Shown: in pieces, positions 26,029 to 34,705 of the stretch
Position numbering within the stretch: the first letter of the stretch is position 1
How the letters are laid out: each line of letters opens with the position of its first letter
Source of the DNA: CAVWNR01 sp963756525
GTDB taxonomy: Bacteria > Actinomycetota > Actinomycetes > Mycobacteriales > Jatrophihabitantaceae
Reading direction: 5' to 3'
DNA: 64,000 nt
NCBI GenBank assembly: GCA_963756525.1
Contig: CAVWNR010000009.1
Coordinates: forward strand, 124,001-188,000
The notes under the pieces: generated by a model
What the model was told of the DNA's origin: nothing
The model's database searches: none
What the model saw: only the letters and a program-made list of their open reading frames with translations
Made by a program: the position numbers and the translations under genes

Positions 26029-26120
26029 GTGAATGCCTCCTGCTCCGCGTCGCCCCCCGCGATCCATGTCCTTCCTACGGTGTGAACACGAATCACCGCA
26101 TCGGGCGAGTGCCCTATTCG
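26001..26120 (-). repeat. Inverted duplication arm 1 (leader plus start of lipoprotein gene)
   Basis: Read on the minus strand, these ~120 nt match 26356-26475 on the plus strand at about 90% by eye. The shared stretch covers the dyad motif, ACACCGTAGGAAGGACATGG, a G-run, the ribosome-binding site, the ATG and the first codons (MDV.S.VEV). The two arms are 235 nt apart. Confidence 0.85.
26098..26120 (-). promoter_or_regulatory. Conserved upstream dyad motif, copy 1
   Basis: On the minus strand: ATAGGGCACTCGCCCGATGC preceded by CGA. Centre dyad GGGC-N4-GCCC. About 70 nt upstream of the lipoprotein start at 26028 and in the same orientation as the other four copies relative to their genes. Confidence 0.75.
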
Positions 26121-26355
26121 ATGCATGCTGGGTGGACGGGCCACCGCAACGCTGCGCCCGCCCTGGGCCGCCCGGCTACCCGGGCTATCACGACGCTCGG
26201 GGCCGGCAGGCGTCTGCGGCAGCTCGATACGTGCCAGGTAGACGGCGTGGCGGCGCAGGGTCGGGCGATGCGGGGTCTGATCACGACGGGCTCGGTCTCG
26301 CGGCATGCCGGTGCCGGCAAGATCGGAGCGTTCGACTCGCTCGCCGGGTGCGGGG

Positions 26356-26378
26356 CGAATAGGGCACTCGCCCGATGC
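26356..26378 (+). promoter_or_regulatory. Conserved upstream dyad motif, copy 2
   Basis: CGA then ATAGGGCACTCGCCCGATGC, about 70 nt upstream of the ATG at 26448. Confidence 0.75.
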
Positions 26379-26475
26379 CGGCGCCCATGCTCACACCGTA
26401 GGAAGGACATGGATCGCGGGGGGCGACGCGGAGCGGGAGGCATTCACATGGACGTCACGTCGGTGGTGGAGGTCG
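26356..26475 (+). repeat. Inverted duplication arm 2 (leader plus start of membrane protein gene)
   Basis: Partner of 26001-26120. The similarity ends a few codons into the gene, where the two proteins diverge completely, so the duplicated unit is the regulatory leader and translation start, not a gene. Confidence 0.85.
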
Positions 26476-26978
26476 TGTCGGTCGGCGCCGTCGTGGTGGT
26501 GAGCGTGTACGCGGCCATCAAGCAGGCTCGACCGCGCAAGGTCCGTCAGGATATTTGGCGGTTCAAGAAGGGGTTTATCCTGATCGCTGCCGGCTTGTTG
26601 TTCGGCGCGTTCGACCCGCCGAACAATCGCACGGCGCTGGTCTTGTTCCTGGTCAGCCTCGCACTGAGCGGGCTGGTGGGGTGGCTGCGTGGCATCTGGA
26701 GCGAGGTCTGGACCGGGCGAACGGAGGACGGCGCGACCGCGGTGAACCGTGGTACCACGCTGACGATCGGGATGTTCATCGCGCTGATCGCGGTCAAGTG
26801 CGGGTTGTCCATCTACGGCCAGACCCAACACGTCAGCGACCAAGGGGCACTCGGTGACATCTTGTTCATGATCGGTTCGATGGCGATGGTGTACGCGCAG
26901 GTGGTCTTCATCCGGGCCCGCAACCTGCTCGGGCGCGAAGCGGCCGCGGTCGGCGACTCGGTCGACGCGTCGGCCTGA
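26448..26978 (+). CDS. Integral membrane protein, DUF1453/CcdC-like
   Basis: About 176 residues with four to five hydrophobic helices (VVSVGAVVVVSVYAAI; LVLFLVSLALSGLVGWLRG; TLTIGMFIALIAVKCGLSIY; ILFMIGSMAMVYAQVV). The pattern resembles the CcdC/DUF1453 family of unknown function. GGGAGG lies 8 nt before the ATG within a leader that is an inverted copy of the leader of the lipoprotein gene. The first six codons are therefore borrowed-looking (MDVTSVVEV). Followed 9 nt later by a DUF1345 gene, so a two-gene operon is likely. Confidence 0.8.
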   Translation: MDVTSVVEVVSVGAVVVVSVYAAIKQARPRKVRQDIWRFKKGFILIAAGLLFGAFDPPNNRTALVLFLVSLALSGLVGWLRGIWSEVWTGRTEDGATAVNRGTTLTIGMFIALIAVKCGLSIYGQTQHVSDQGALGDILFMIGSMAMVYAQVVFIRARNLLGREAAAVGDSVDASA

Positions 26979-26987
26979 GAGCGCGGG

Positions 26988-27686
26988 ATGAACCCGGCAA
27001 TGCCTGCTCGCCCGGCTATCCTCGCGCGGCCGGCGCGACGCCACGTGCAGGGCACGGTTCGCCTGGTCGAGATCGCGCTGATCGGGCTGGGGATCTGGTT
27101 CGTGCTCGGCGATGAACGCAGGACGGCTAGCTTGGACGTGCTGGTGGCGTGGGACCTGGCGGCCGGCGGGTATCTGGCCGTTGGCTTTGTCTCGGCGATG
27201 CGCCACCGCGGGGATCTGCAGACCGCTCGGCCGCCAGCGCCCACGTCGTGGGTGGACCGTGTGCTCTACAGCCATCGGTTCAACAGCCTATTCGTCTTGG
27301 TCGCGAGCGCGATCGGGTTGGCCGCGGCAACCGCCGTTGTCGTCAATCGGCACGACGGGAAGCTCGGCAACGCGGTCACGGCAGCGGGCATCGTGGCGAT
27401 CATGCTTGCCTGGATGCTCTTGCATGTCGGCTACGCGCAGTTGTACGCAGCGCTGTATTTCCGCCCCGGGCCGGCTGGTGGTGGCCTGGAGTTCCCTGCC
27501 ACGCGTGATCCCGGGCAGGTGGAGTTTCTGTATTTCTCGTTCACCATGGGCACGACCTTCGCCGCCTCTGATGTGACGATTACTGGGCGTGATCTACGCT
27601 GGCGGGTGACGATGCACAGCATCATCAGCTTCTTCTACAACGCCGTCGTGTTGGCCCTCGCGATCAATATTCTGATCACGTTCTGA
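26988..27686 (+). CDS. DUF1345 family membrane protein
   Basis: About 232 residues with four or five membrane helices. The C-terminal half carries the family pattern EFLYFSFTMGTTFAASDVTI and HSIISFFYNAVVLALAINI. DUF1345 proteins are widespread integral membrane proteins with a channel-like C-terminal arrangement and no proven substrate. ATG start 9 nt after the previous stop, so co-transcribed with the DUF1453-like gene under the duplicated leader. The palindrome CGCTCGCGAGCG at 27688-27699 directly after the stop may contribute to termination. Confidence 0.88.
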   Translation: MNPAMPARPAILARPARRHVQGTVRLVEIALIGLGIWFVLGDERRTASLDVLVAWDLAAGGYLAVGFVSAMRHRGDLQTARPPAPTSWVDRVLYSHRFNSLFVLVASAIGLAAATAVVVNRHDGKLGNAVTAAGIVAIMLAWMLLHVGYAQLYAALYFRPGPAGGGLEFPATRDPGQVEFLYFSFTMGTTFAASDVTITGRDLRWRVTMHSIISFFYNAVVLALAINILITF

Positions 27687-27801
27687 CGCTCGCGAGCGGC
27701 CACCGGGTGCGGGTAGCGTGCGGGGTTAGCCTGCCGCACTGCAGCAGCTGAATCGCGGCGGCGGAGAGAATTCCGGACGGAGCCCGGGACGGAGGCCGGT
27801 C

Positions 27802-29292
27802 GTGCGCGTTGTCGCCGGCGAGCCGACCCGCGAGCTCAAGCATGCCGCGCTGCGGACCCGGGACGTCGTCTTTCTGGTGCTGGCCGCGGTATCGCCGATC
27901 GGGGCGGTGGCCGCCCCGATGTCGCTGGGCATCGCGTTGGGTAACGGACGTGGCATGCCGGGCACCTACCTGGTGACCGGCGCCGTGCTCATCTGCTTCG
28001 CCACCGGCTATGCAGCTATGAGCCGCCACCTGACGAATGCGGGTGCGTTCTACGCCTATATCGCTCGGGGCCTCGGCCGTCCGGCAGGGCTGGCAGCCGC
28101 GTTCGTCGCGTTGCTCGCCTATAGCGCGATCTTCTGGTCGGTGGCCGGCGCGCTGGGCTACTACGCGCGGTCGGCGTTTCACCAGCGCCTCGGGCTGGAC
28201 TGGCCGTGGTGGGCCTGGTCGCTGATGGCGATCGCCGCGGTCGCGGTGCTGGGTCGGCGTCAAGTGAACCTGAGCGCCGCGCTTCTCGGCTTCGCCCTGC
28301 TGGTCGAACTGTGCGTGATCGGATATCTCGATGCACGCATCATTGTGCAGCGTGGGCTCGCAGCATTCTCGTGGCGGTCCTTCGACCCGGCGACGGTGTT
28401 CGCAAGCCCGGGCGTGTTGGGAATCGGCGGCGTCGGGATCGCGTTCGCGTGCGCGTTCAACAGCTTTCTCGGGTTCGAGGCCACGGCCGTCTTCGGTGAG
28501 GAGAGTCGGCGGCCCGAACGCAGCGTGCCGCGCGCGACCTACACCGCGGTGTGCGTCATCGGGCTCTTCTATGCCGTCACGTCATGGGTGATCCTCGGCG
28601 GTTACCCCGCTGCCGATCTGACCTCGGCCGTCACCGGCCCCGATCCGAGCCATCCGGATCCCGGGGCGTTTCTGTTCGTCACGAACCTGCACTTCGTCGG
28701 CGCGCTCGGTACCAACATCATGCAGTGGCTGGTGGTCAGCAGCCTGTTCGCCGCGTTGTTGGCGCTGCACAATGCCGTCTCGCGTTACTATTTCGCGCTG
28801 GGCCGCGACGGGGTTCTGCCATCGGCGCTGGCCAGATCCCATCCCCGGTTCCGATCTCCGCACGTGGCCAGCGGCGTCCAGGTCACGATCGGGGCCGGCG
28901 TGGTCGCGGTCTTTGCGTTGACCCACGCGGATCCGCTGCTCAGGTTGGCGACCACGACCGGCGGGCTCGGCACCCTCGGGGTCGTGGTCTTACAAGCGGG
29001 CGTAGCCCTCGCCGTGGTCGTCTACTTCCGGCGACGTCGGGAGAGGCGGTGGCCGACGACCCTGGTCCTGCCCGCCCTGGGTGGCCTCGGTCTTGCTGCC
29101 GCGGCAGGGTTGATCGTGCACGACTACGGCACGTTCGCCGGAGCGAGATCGGTGCTGTTCAGCCGCGCCTACTGGCTGCTGGTGGCGGTGGCGGCGGCCG
29201 GTGCCGGATACGCGGGCTGGTTACGGCGGCGCCGGCGCGATGTGTACGAGCACGTAGGCGAGACGCCGGTATGGACGCGCGCCGACCGGTGA
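27802..29292 (+). CDS. APC-family amino acid permease
   Basis: About 496 residues, 12 predicted helices. Conserved first-helix region LRTRDVVFLVLAAVSPIGAV, helix 6 loop NSFLGFEATAVFGEESRRPE and LFAALLALHNAVSRYYFALG before helix 9. Family members move amino acids or amines by proton symport or exchange. Substrate unknown. The GTG at 27802 is usable, with in-frame sequence starting MRVVAGEPTRELK. It is distinct from the permease at 18589. Followed by a LuxR-type ATPase regulator after about 80 nt, which may control it. Confidence 0.9.
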   Translation: MRVVAGEPTRELKHAALRTRDVVFLVLAAVSPIGAVAAPMSLGIALGNGRGMPGTYLVTGAVLICFATGYAAMSRHLTNAGAFYAYIARGLGRPAGLAAAFVALLAYSAIFWSVAGALGYYARSAFHQRLGLDWPWWAWSLMAIAAVAVLGRRQVNLSAALLGFALLVELCVIGYLDARIIVQRGLAAFSWRSFDPATVFASPGVLGIGGVGIAFACAFNSFLGFEATAVFGEESRRPERSVPRATYTAVCVIGLFYAVTSWVILGGYPAADLTSAVTGPDPSHPDPGAFLFVTNLHFVGALGTNIMQWLVVSSLFAALLALHNAVSRYYFALGRDGVLPSALARSHPRFRSPHVASGVQVTIGAGVVAVFALTHADPLLRLATTTGGLGTLGVVVLQAGVALAVVVYFRRRRERRWPTTLVLPALGGLGLAAAAGLIVHDYGTFAGARSVLFSRAYWLLVAVAAAGAGYAGWLRRRRRDVYEHVGETPVWTRADR

Positions 29293-29374
29293 CGCCGGAT
29301 GGACGCGGCGCGGATTGGCCTGCTTCGTCATGATGGGTCACACTCGGGGCAGTGCAAAAGGAGGGTCCGGATCT

Positions 29375-31903
29375 GTGTCTGCCCTGCTCCCGGCGCCGAC
29401 GGCGACGCTGTTCGGCCGCGACGAGGAGCTCGCGACGCTGACCAACGCGATCGTGAGCCGTCGTGCGCGGCTCGTGACGCTGACCGGACTCGGCGGGTCC
29501 GGGAAAACCCGGTTGGCGGTCGAGGGTGCATGGCAGGCGCGGGGCCACTTCTCGGACGGCGCAGCGTTCGTCGACCTATCGGCGATCCACGACGCTGCCC
29601 TCGTGGCCGACGACCTGTGCCGGCAGCTGGATATTGCGTCCCTGCCGGACCACGACCCGCTCGACCGGTTGTGCCGAGTGCTGGCCGATCGCAACCAGCT
29701 CGTCGTGGTGGACAACTTCGAGCAGGTCCTCGACGCGGCGAATGTCCTGGCGAGCATAGCCGGGGCGTGTCCTGGGATTAGCCTGCTCGTCACCAGCCGC
29801 CGGCGGCTGCGGCTGACCGGCGAGCGGGTGCTGCCCGTGCCGCCGCTGGATATGCCGGCCGGTGCCGAGGACGCCGCCGCAAGCGCCGCGGTTGCGCTGT
29901 ACTGCGACCGGGCAGCGGCGGTTGATCCAGGCTTCCAGGCCACCGAGGAGGCCGTTGCGGCGGTGGCCGAGATCTGCCGGCGCCTCGACGGCCTGCCGCT
30001 GGCGATCGAGCTGGCGGCTGCCCGATCGCGGACGCTGCCCCCCGCGGTGCTGCTGTCCGCCCTGGCCAGCTCGGGCGAGGGCGCGTGGACGTTGCTCGAC
30101 CACGGCCCGGTCGACGGCCGCGCGCCGCAACGCAGCCTCTTCGAGGCGATCGGCTGGAGCGTCGACCTGCTCGCTGCGGAGGAGCTGATGCTGTTCCGCC
30201 GGCTAGGCGTGTTCCGTGGCGCTTGGTCCATCGACGCGGCCGAGGCAGTGTGCGTCGGCGACCTACCGGGGGTGCCCGCCGGGGGGCCGGACGGCGCCGC
30301 GCTCAACCCAATCGGCATGCTGGACGCGTTGTCCGCACTGGTCGATCTGCATCTGGTCGAACCGGTCCGAGACGGCGGCGACGGGCCCCGATATCGCTTT
30401 CTGGACACGATCGCGGCGGTGGCGCGTCAGCTTCTGGCCCGCGCCGGGGAACAGCCTGCGGTGCAACGACGCCACGCCGACTATTTCCTCGAGGTCGTGC
30501 TGGCCGCGGGACCTGGCTTGGAGAGCGCCGAGGAGGCGAGCTGGTACCGCCGCATCGATGCCGAATCCTTCGATGTTCAGGCCGCGCTGACGTGGCTGGC
30601 GGAGCACGACCGGGCCGAGGCCGTCGTCCGGGCGGCGGGAGCCCTCGGACCGTACTGGCTCAACCGGGGCCGCTTCGCCTCGGGGCGCCGCTGGCTGACG
30701 CTCGACACCAACGGCGTCGGCGAGGACGTCCGCGCGGTGGCACGCGGTTGGGCGATCCGCCTCGCGCTCGACGGGCGCGCCGAGGCCCTGACGGCGGGAC
30801 GGGCCGCGGGATTGATCGAGCAGCTGGAGTCGGTTCGCGCGGGCATGACCGGCGCGACGGATCCGCGGCGCTGGCTGCGTGCCTGCGAGCACCTGTCCTA
30901 CGCGCTGCGCCTCTACGGTGACCCGCAGCGGGCCCAGACGGTGACCGTGCAGGCGTTGCAACGCTGCACGTCGAAGGACCTCTCCTGGTGGCGGGCCGAG
31001 CATCTGCTCCGACTCGCTCTGCTCGCCGAGCAGCTCGGCGATCTCGACGCGGCCCGCGAGCGCGCCCGCGAGGCGGCGGCCGCGGCTCGAGCGGGCGGCA
31101 ACGAGCGGGTCCGGACTCGGGCCATCCAGGCGTCGGTGGTCAGCGCGGACGGGATCGGTGACGCCGCGATGTGTGCGCGGGTGCGCGAGGTACTGGCCCT
31201 CTCCGCGAGGTTCGGTGACCGGCGCGGGGCCGCGACGAGCTACGTCCTGCTCGGCGCTACCCTCGGCCCCGTCGGTCGGCTGGCCGAGTCTGGACGGTGC
31301 TTCGTTCGGGCGATCAGCGAGTCCACCGAGATCGGCTACCAGCACGGCGTGGGCCTGGCCGAATGCGCCCTGGTGATGCAGGCCGCAGCCAGCGGTGAAT
31401 GGACCGTGGCCGCGACGCTGCACGGTTCGCTGCTCGCCACGCTGCCCACGCTGCGCCGGCAACTGACCCACCGCTACGCCCAGGAATATGACGCGATCAT
31501 CCGCCGACTGCGTGCCCAGGTCGGCGGCGCCGCGTTCGACGCCGTGCTGCGCGACGGCGCGCTGCTCAGCTGGGAACAAGGCACAGACTTCGCCCTGGCC
31601 TGGGCGCGCACCCTGGCCGCGGGCGACGCCTCTCCATGCCCCGCGGACGAGCCGGAGCCGCTCGCTGCCGCGCCCGTCGAGCCGCTCTCGCCGCGGGAGC
31701 GGGAGGTGCTCGCCCTCATCGCGCAGGGAAAGACGAACCAGCAGATCGCCGGACAGCTGTTCCTCAGCCCGAAGACCGTCATGCACCACTCCGGCCACCT
31801 CTACCGCAAGCTCGGTGTGCGCGGCCGGGCCGAAGCGGTCGCATGCGCCGCACGAAGCGGCCTGTTGCCGCGCGCCGAGCCCCGATCGGTTCGCGGAGGA
31901 TGA
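29375..31903 (+). CDS. Large ATP-binding LuxR-family regulator
   Basis: About 842 residues from the GTG at 29375, chosen for the AGGAGGG site just upstream. The N-terminal STAND/AAA ATPase has Walker A GLGGSGKTRLAVEGAW and Walker B NQLVVVDNFEQVLD, then SLLVTSRRRLRLTGERVLPV and GLPLAIELAAAR. A middle helical/TPR-like sensor region spans ~430-750. The C-terminal GerE helix-turn-helix reads LSPREREVLALIAQGKTNQQ, IAGQLFLSPKTVMHHSG, YRKLGVRGRAEAV. This is the architecture of LAL-type regulators of catabolic or antibiotic genes. It ends only 7 bp from the convergent secreted protein gene. Targets unknown. Confidence 0.93.
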   Translation: MSALLPAPTATLFGRDEELATLTNAIVSRRARLVTLTGLGGSGKTRLAVEGAWQARGHFSDGAAFVDLSAIHDAALVADDLCRQLDIASLPDHDPLDRLCRVLADRNQLVVVDNFEQVLDAANVLASIAGACPGISLLVTSRRRLRLTGERVLPVPPLDMPAGAEDAAASAAVALYCDRAAAVDPGFQATEEAVAAVAEICRRLDGLPLAIELAAARSRTLPPAVLLSALASSGEGAWTLLDHGPVDGRAPQRSLFEAIGWSVDLLAAEELMLFRRLGVFRGAWSIDAAEAVCVGDLPGVPAGGPDGAALNPIGMLDALSALVDLHLVEPVRDGGDGPRYRFLDTIAAVARQLLARAGEQPAVQRRHADYFLEVVLAAGPGLESAEEASWYRRIDAESFDVQAALTWLAEHDRAEAVVRAAGALGPYWLNRGRFASGRRWLTLDTNGVGEDVRAVARGWAIRLALDGRAEALTAGRAAGLIEQLESVRAGMTGATDPRRWLRACEHLSYALRLYGDPQRAQTVTVQALQRCTSKDLSWWRAEHLLRLALLAEQLGDLDAARERAREAAAAARAGGNERVRTRAIQASVVSADGIGDAAMCARVREVLALSARFGDRRGAATSYVLLGATLGPVGRLAESGRCFVRAISESTEIGYQHGVGLAECALVMQAAASGEWTVAATLHGSLLATLPTLRRQLTHRYAQEYDAIIRRLRAQVGGAAFDAVLRDGALLSWEQGTDFALAWARTLAAGDASPCPADEPEPLAAAPVEPLSPREREVLALIAQGKTNQQIAGQLFLSPKTVMHHSGHLYRKLGVRGRAEAVACAARSGLLPRAEPRSVRGG

Positions 31904-31910
31904 CGCCGGC

Positions 31911-32939
31911 CTACCGGTCCTGGGCGCCGGCGACCGGCGGGACCGCGGAGCTCTCCTTCACCACAACGTCGGGGTTGTTGTCCTTCATCTCAACCGGAAT
32001 GTCAAACACGTAATTCTTGATGACGATCGTGGTGGTGTCCATCTTCGCGGTGATGTCCGCCTGCACCCGCCACATCTCCTGCCGGACGGCCAGCCAAACC
32101 TTCTTTTGCGGCGGTGCGGTCAGGCTGTAGGTCTCGGAATAGCTGCGGGAATTGCTGGTGGATTCCCCGTATTCCGCGCCGACGGACAGACCGATCGAGG
32201 CTTCCCCCCCGAGCAGCTTCTTACCGAACCCGAGTTCCACGCCAGCGGACACTCCCCATTGGGTGGTGGTGGTACGGGTATCGGACCAGGTCAGCGACTG
32301 CTGCTGGCCGACCGAGGAGGTGTTGGTGAACGTCGTTGATGCGGGGTCCTTCCAGGTGGAGTAGATCCTGCTAGCCGGTGCGGTGCGGGTCGCGGTGCAG
32401 CTGGCCAGGGCGCCCTGTGCGCACAGGTCGCCGACCAGCTGGGCCGCGCGCTGCGGATTGTCGCCGGTCTGCACCATTGTCGTAGTGGCCTTGAGCGCGG
32501 TCACCCTGAAACGGTTCTTCGGATCCAACCGGCAGCGAAATTCCGAGCTGGCCTGACCAGCGGAGGTGACCACCGAACAGCGCGGCTTGTTGCTGCCGCT
32601 ACGAGCAGTCCCAGCTGTGGTCACCACGGCCACGCTGCCGAGGGCCCCGATCTGGTATTTCACCGTCCACCCCATTTTCAGGAACGGATAGAAGGTCTTA
32701 TTGAAGAAGTCGTTTGTACCTGGCCGAATGACTCTTCCGACCTGGGGTGGGTTGTTGTCCCAGCTGCTGTCGGCCTGCGCGGACACCGTCGTCAGATTTA
32801 GGCTGGTGGCGTTCTCCACGCTGTAGGAGTCAACGATGCCGGCGGATGCCGAGGGCGCGGCCAGCATGCCGAGCGCGGCCGAGCCGACGGCGGCGGCGGC
32901 GAGGATGCGGATCCGGTTGCGTGTTCTGTTGGACGGCAT
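31911..32939 (-). CDS. Secreted aerolysin/ETX-like protein, member 4
   Basis: About 342 residues. Signal peptide with Arg-rich n-region and core ILAAAAVGSAALGMLAAP, cleavage after SASA. N-terminal module: YSVENATSLNLTTVSAQ, IRPGTNDFF, LKMGWTVKYQIG. Cys pairs follow (DLCAQGALASC). The strongest pore-forming-like region in the window is here: TSSVGQQQSLTWSDTRTTTT, WGVSAGVELGFG, EASIGLSVGAEYGESTSNSR, SYSETYSLTAPPQKKVWLAV, with alternating polarity and a Gly-rich turn as in aerolysin/ETX-MTX2 insertion loops. ATG 32939 chosen to start the signal peptide. The dyad motif lies about 110 nt upstream. Target cell unknown. Confidence 0.75.
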   Translation of the reverse strand: MPSNRTRNRIRILAAAAVGSAALGMLAAPSASAGIVDSYSVENATSLNLTTVSAQADSSWDNNPPQVGRVIRPGTNDFFNKTFYPFLKMGWTVKYQIGALGSVAVVTTAGTARSGSNKPRCSVVTSAGQASSEFRCRLDPKNRFRVTALKATTTMVQTGDNPQRAAQLVGDLCAQGALASCTATRTAPASRIYSTWKDPASTTFTNTSSVGQQQSLTWSDTRTTTTQWGVSAGVELGFGKKLLGGEASIGLSVGAEYGESTSNSRSYSETYSLTAPPQKKVWLAVRQEMWRVQADITAKMDTTTIVIKNYVFDIPVEMKDNNPDVVVKESSAVPPVAGAQDR

Positions 32940-33049
32940 GTCCGTGCTCTTTCGGAAAGGGCCCACCGGGCGGTGAGCGAAGTTTTGGGTGGATGGATGT
33001 CGCCGGCCGTGCCGGCGCGGGTCAAGTCAACCGGCGCGCTGACCTGCGG

Positions 33050-33072
33050 GCATCGGGCGAGTGCCCTATTCG
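33050..33072 (-). promoter_or_regulatory. Conserved upstream dyad motif, copy 3
   Basis: Minus strand CGA then ATAGGGCACTCGCCCGATGC, identical to copies 1 and 2 over 23 nt. About 110 nt before the secreted protein start at 32939, and 14 nt after the stop of the beta-lactamase-like gene. Confidence 0.75.
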
Positions 33073-33085
33073 GGACGCAGCCCGG

Positions 33086-34705
33086 TTAGCGGGTGAAAGC
33101 GCCCAGCCCGTACTGGTTGAAGTATTCCGCGGTGAAACCGTGCGCCCCGGCGGTGAAGGTGAGCGCGGAGAGGCTGCCGGGTGGGGCGCTCTCCCCGGTC
33201 GGGACGAAGGTGAACTCGTCGCCGTCCCAATGGGTGAGCGGGAAGCGCAGCTGCTTGGGGCCCACGGTGAGGGTCAGCCGGTTGCCGGAATGGGTGATCC
33301 GAGCCGGGCCGTAGATCGGGCTGTGGTAGCTGCCGACGTAGTGCGACAGCGCGGCGGCGGGTCTCGGGTTGGCCGGCGGCTTCTTGCCGACCAGCGCGCC
33401 GGTCGGCTGCGAGACGATCAAGCTCTGGTACAGCGCCAGCCAGTCACGCTGCACCTTCCCCGACTGCGCGAGGTCGGCGAAGCTGGCGGTGACGGCCTCC
33501 GGGGCGCCGGTCGGGGCGGCGTTGCTGAGCGCGGCGATCCCGAGATGCAGCGACGGGATTAGCAAGAAGTTCGCCGACGCACCCTGCTCGAAGGCCCCGG
33601 AGTGGTGCAGCAGCACCCGCCCGGCCGAGCCGGTGTTGACGCCGAAGCCGTAGCCGTAGAAGATCGCCCGCTCGCCGCTGGTGGTCGGCGGCATGGAGGT
33701 GATCTGCGGGGAGGTGGCGGCCAGCAGGGCCTGGGGGTCGGCCACTTGGTCCCCGGTCGGGTTCGCGCCGCCGGCGAGGACCATCATCATCCATTTGGCC
33801 AGGTCGTTCGCCGATGAGCTGACGCCGCTGGCCGGCGACTGCGCGTCCGGGTCGAACATGGCGCTCGGGCGGTAGCTGCCGGCTACCTTCACATGACCGA
33901 CGGCCCGGTCGGGTTGGGCCAGGTAGCCGGCGTAGGTGGAGCTGGTGGACAGCATGTTCAACGGCAGGTAGATGTCCCGGTCGGACAGCTGCGCCCAGCT
34001 GGTCTTGGCCGCGGCGGCGACCGACTCCGCCGCGGCGGTCAGCCCGAAGTCGGTGTACAGGTACTGGCCGCGGAACGGCGCCAGCGGGAAGTAGCGCAGC
34101 CGCTGCAGGATCTCGGCCTGCGGGAAGCCGAGATCTTCCAGCCGGTCACCGGCGTATGCGGGCAGCCCCGAGCGGTGGGCGTACATGTCGGCGATGGTCA
34201 CCCGCGAACTGACATACGGGTCGGCCAGCGCGAAGCCGGGGAGGTTTCTCGCCACCGGGGTCTGCCAGCTGACCGTGCCGCGCCCGATCTCGGCCGCGAC
34301 CACCGTCGCGCCGATCGGTTTGGACAGCGAGGACAGCTGAAACACGGTGTCGGCGTCGACCCGTGCCGGGTCACCGACCTTGCGTACCCCGAATCCCTTC
34401 GCGTAGACCAGCTTCCCGTCGTGCACGATCGCCACGCTCATGCCCGGGATCGCGGTGCGTTTCATCGCCTGCGCGACCAGCTGATCCATCTGCCCGATCG
34501 CCGCCGTGATGCGTGCCCGCGAGCTGGCCTCGTCGGCCGCCTCGGCCGGCGAGCCGGGCGGCAGGGTCGCCGATGGCATTGCGGAGGTGGACGGCGGGCC
34601 GGTCCGGGCGGGGGCCACCAGTGGCGCGTTGCCACGGGAGCACGCGGTCACCGTCAGCAGCGCCGCGGACAGCACCGCGGCCGCGCAGCCAAGACGCCTA
34701 TTCAT
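33086..34705 (-). CDS. Serine beta-lactamase-family lipoprotein (class C / D-aminopeptidase fold)
   Basis: About 539 residues. Lipobox LLTVTAC near residue 22, then a Pro/Ser-rich linker. The beta-lactamase-like domain has the nucleophile motif SSLSKPIGATV (SxxK), the Tyr motif YLYTDFGLTAAAE (YxD variant of YxN) and the C-terminal HHSG motif region LLHHSGAFEQGASAN. A C-terminal beta-rich extension of ~110 residues follows. It probably hydrolyses a peptide, ester or amide at the cell surface. True beta-lactamase activity is not implied. ATG overlaps the upstream hydrolase stop (ATGA), so the two are one operon. Confidence 0.88.
   Translation of the reverse strand: MNRRLGCAAAVLSAALLTVTACSRGNAPLVAPARTGPPSTSAMPSATLPPGSPAEAADEASSRARITAAIGQMDQLVAQAMKRTAIPGMSVAIVHDGKLVYAKGFGVRKVGDPARVDADTVFQLSSLSKPIGATVVAAEIGRGTVSWQTPVARNLPGFALADPYVSSRVTIADMYAHRSGLPAYAGDRLEDLGFPQAEILQRLRYFPLAPFRGQYLYTDFGLTAAAESVAAAAKTSWAQLSDRDIYLPLNMLSTSSTYAGYLAQPDRAVGHVKVAGSYRPSAMFDPDAQSPASGVSSSANDLAKWMMMVLAGGANPTGDQVADPQALLAATSPQITSMPPTTSGERAIFYGYGFGVNTGSAGRVLLHHSGAFEQGASANFLLIPSLHLGIAALSNAAPTGAPEAVTASFADLAQSGKVQRDWLALYQSLIVSQPTGALVGKKPPANPRPAAALSHYVGSYHSPIYGPARITHSGNRLTLTVGPKQLRFPLTHWDGDEFTFVPTGESAPPGSLSALTFTAGAHGFTAEYFNQYGLGAFTR

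Noticed and set aside
30263..31798. 511-codon minus-strand frame opposite the LuxR-type regulator
   Set aside because: Antisense shadow without motifs or start signals.
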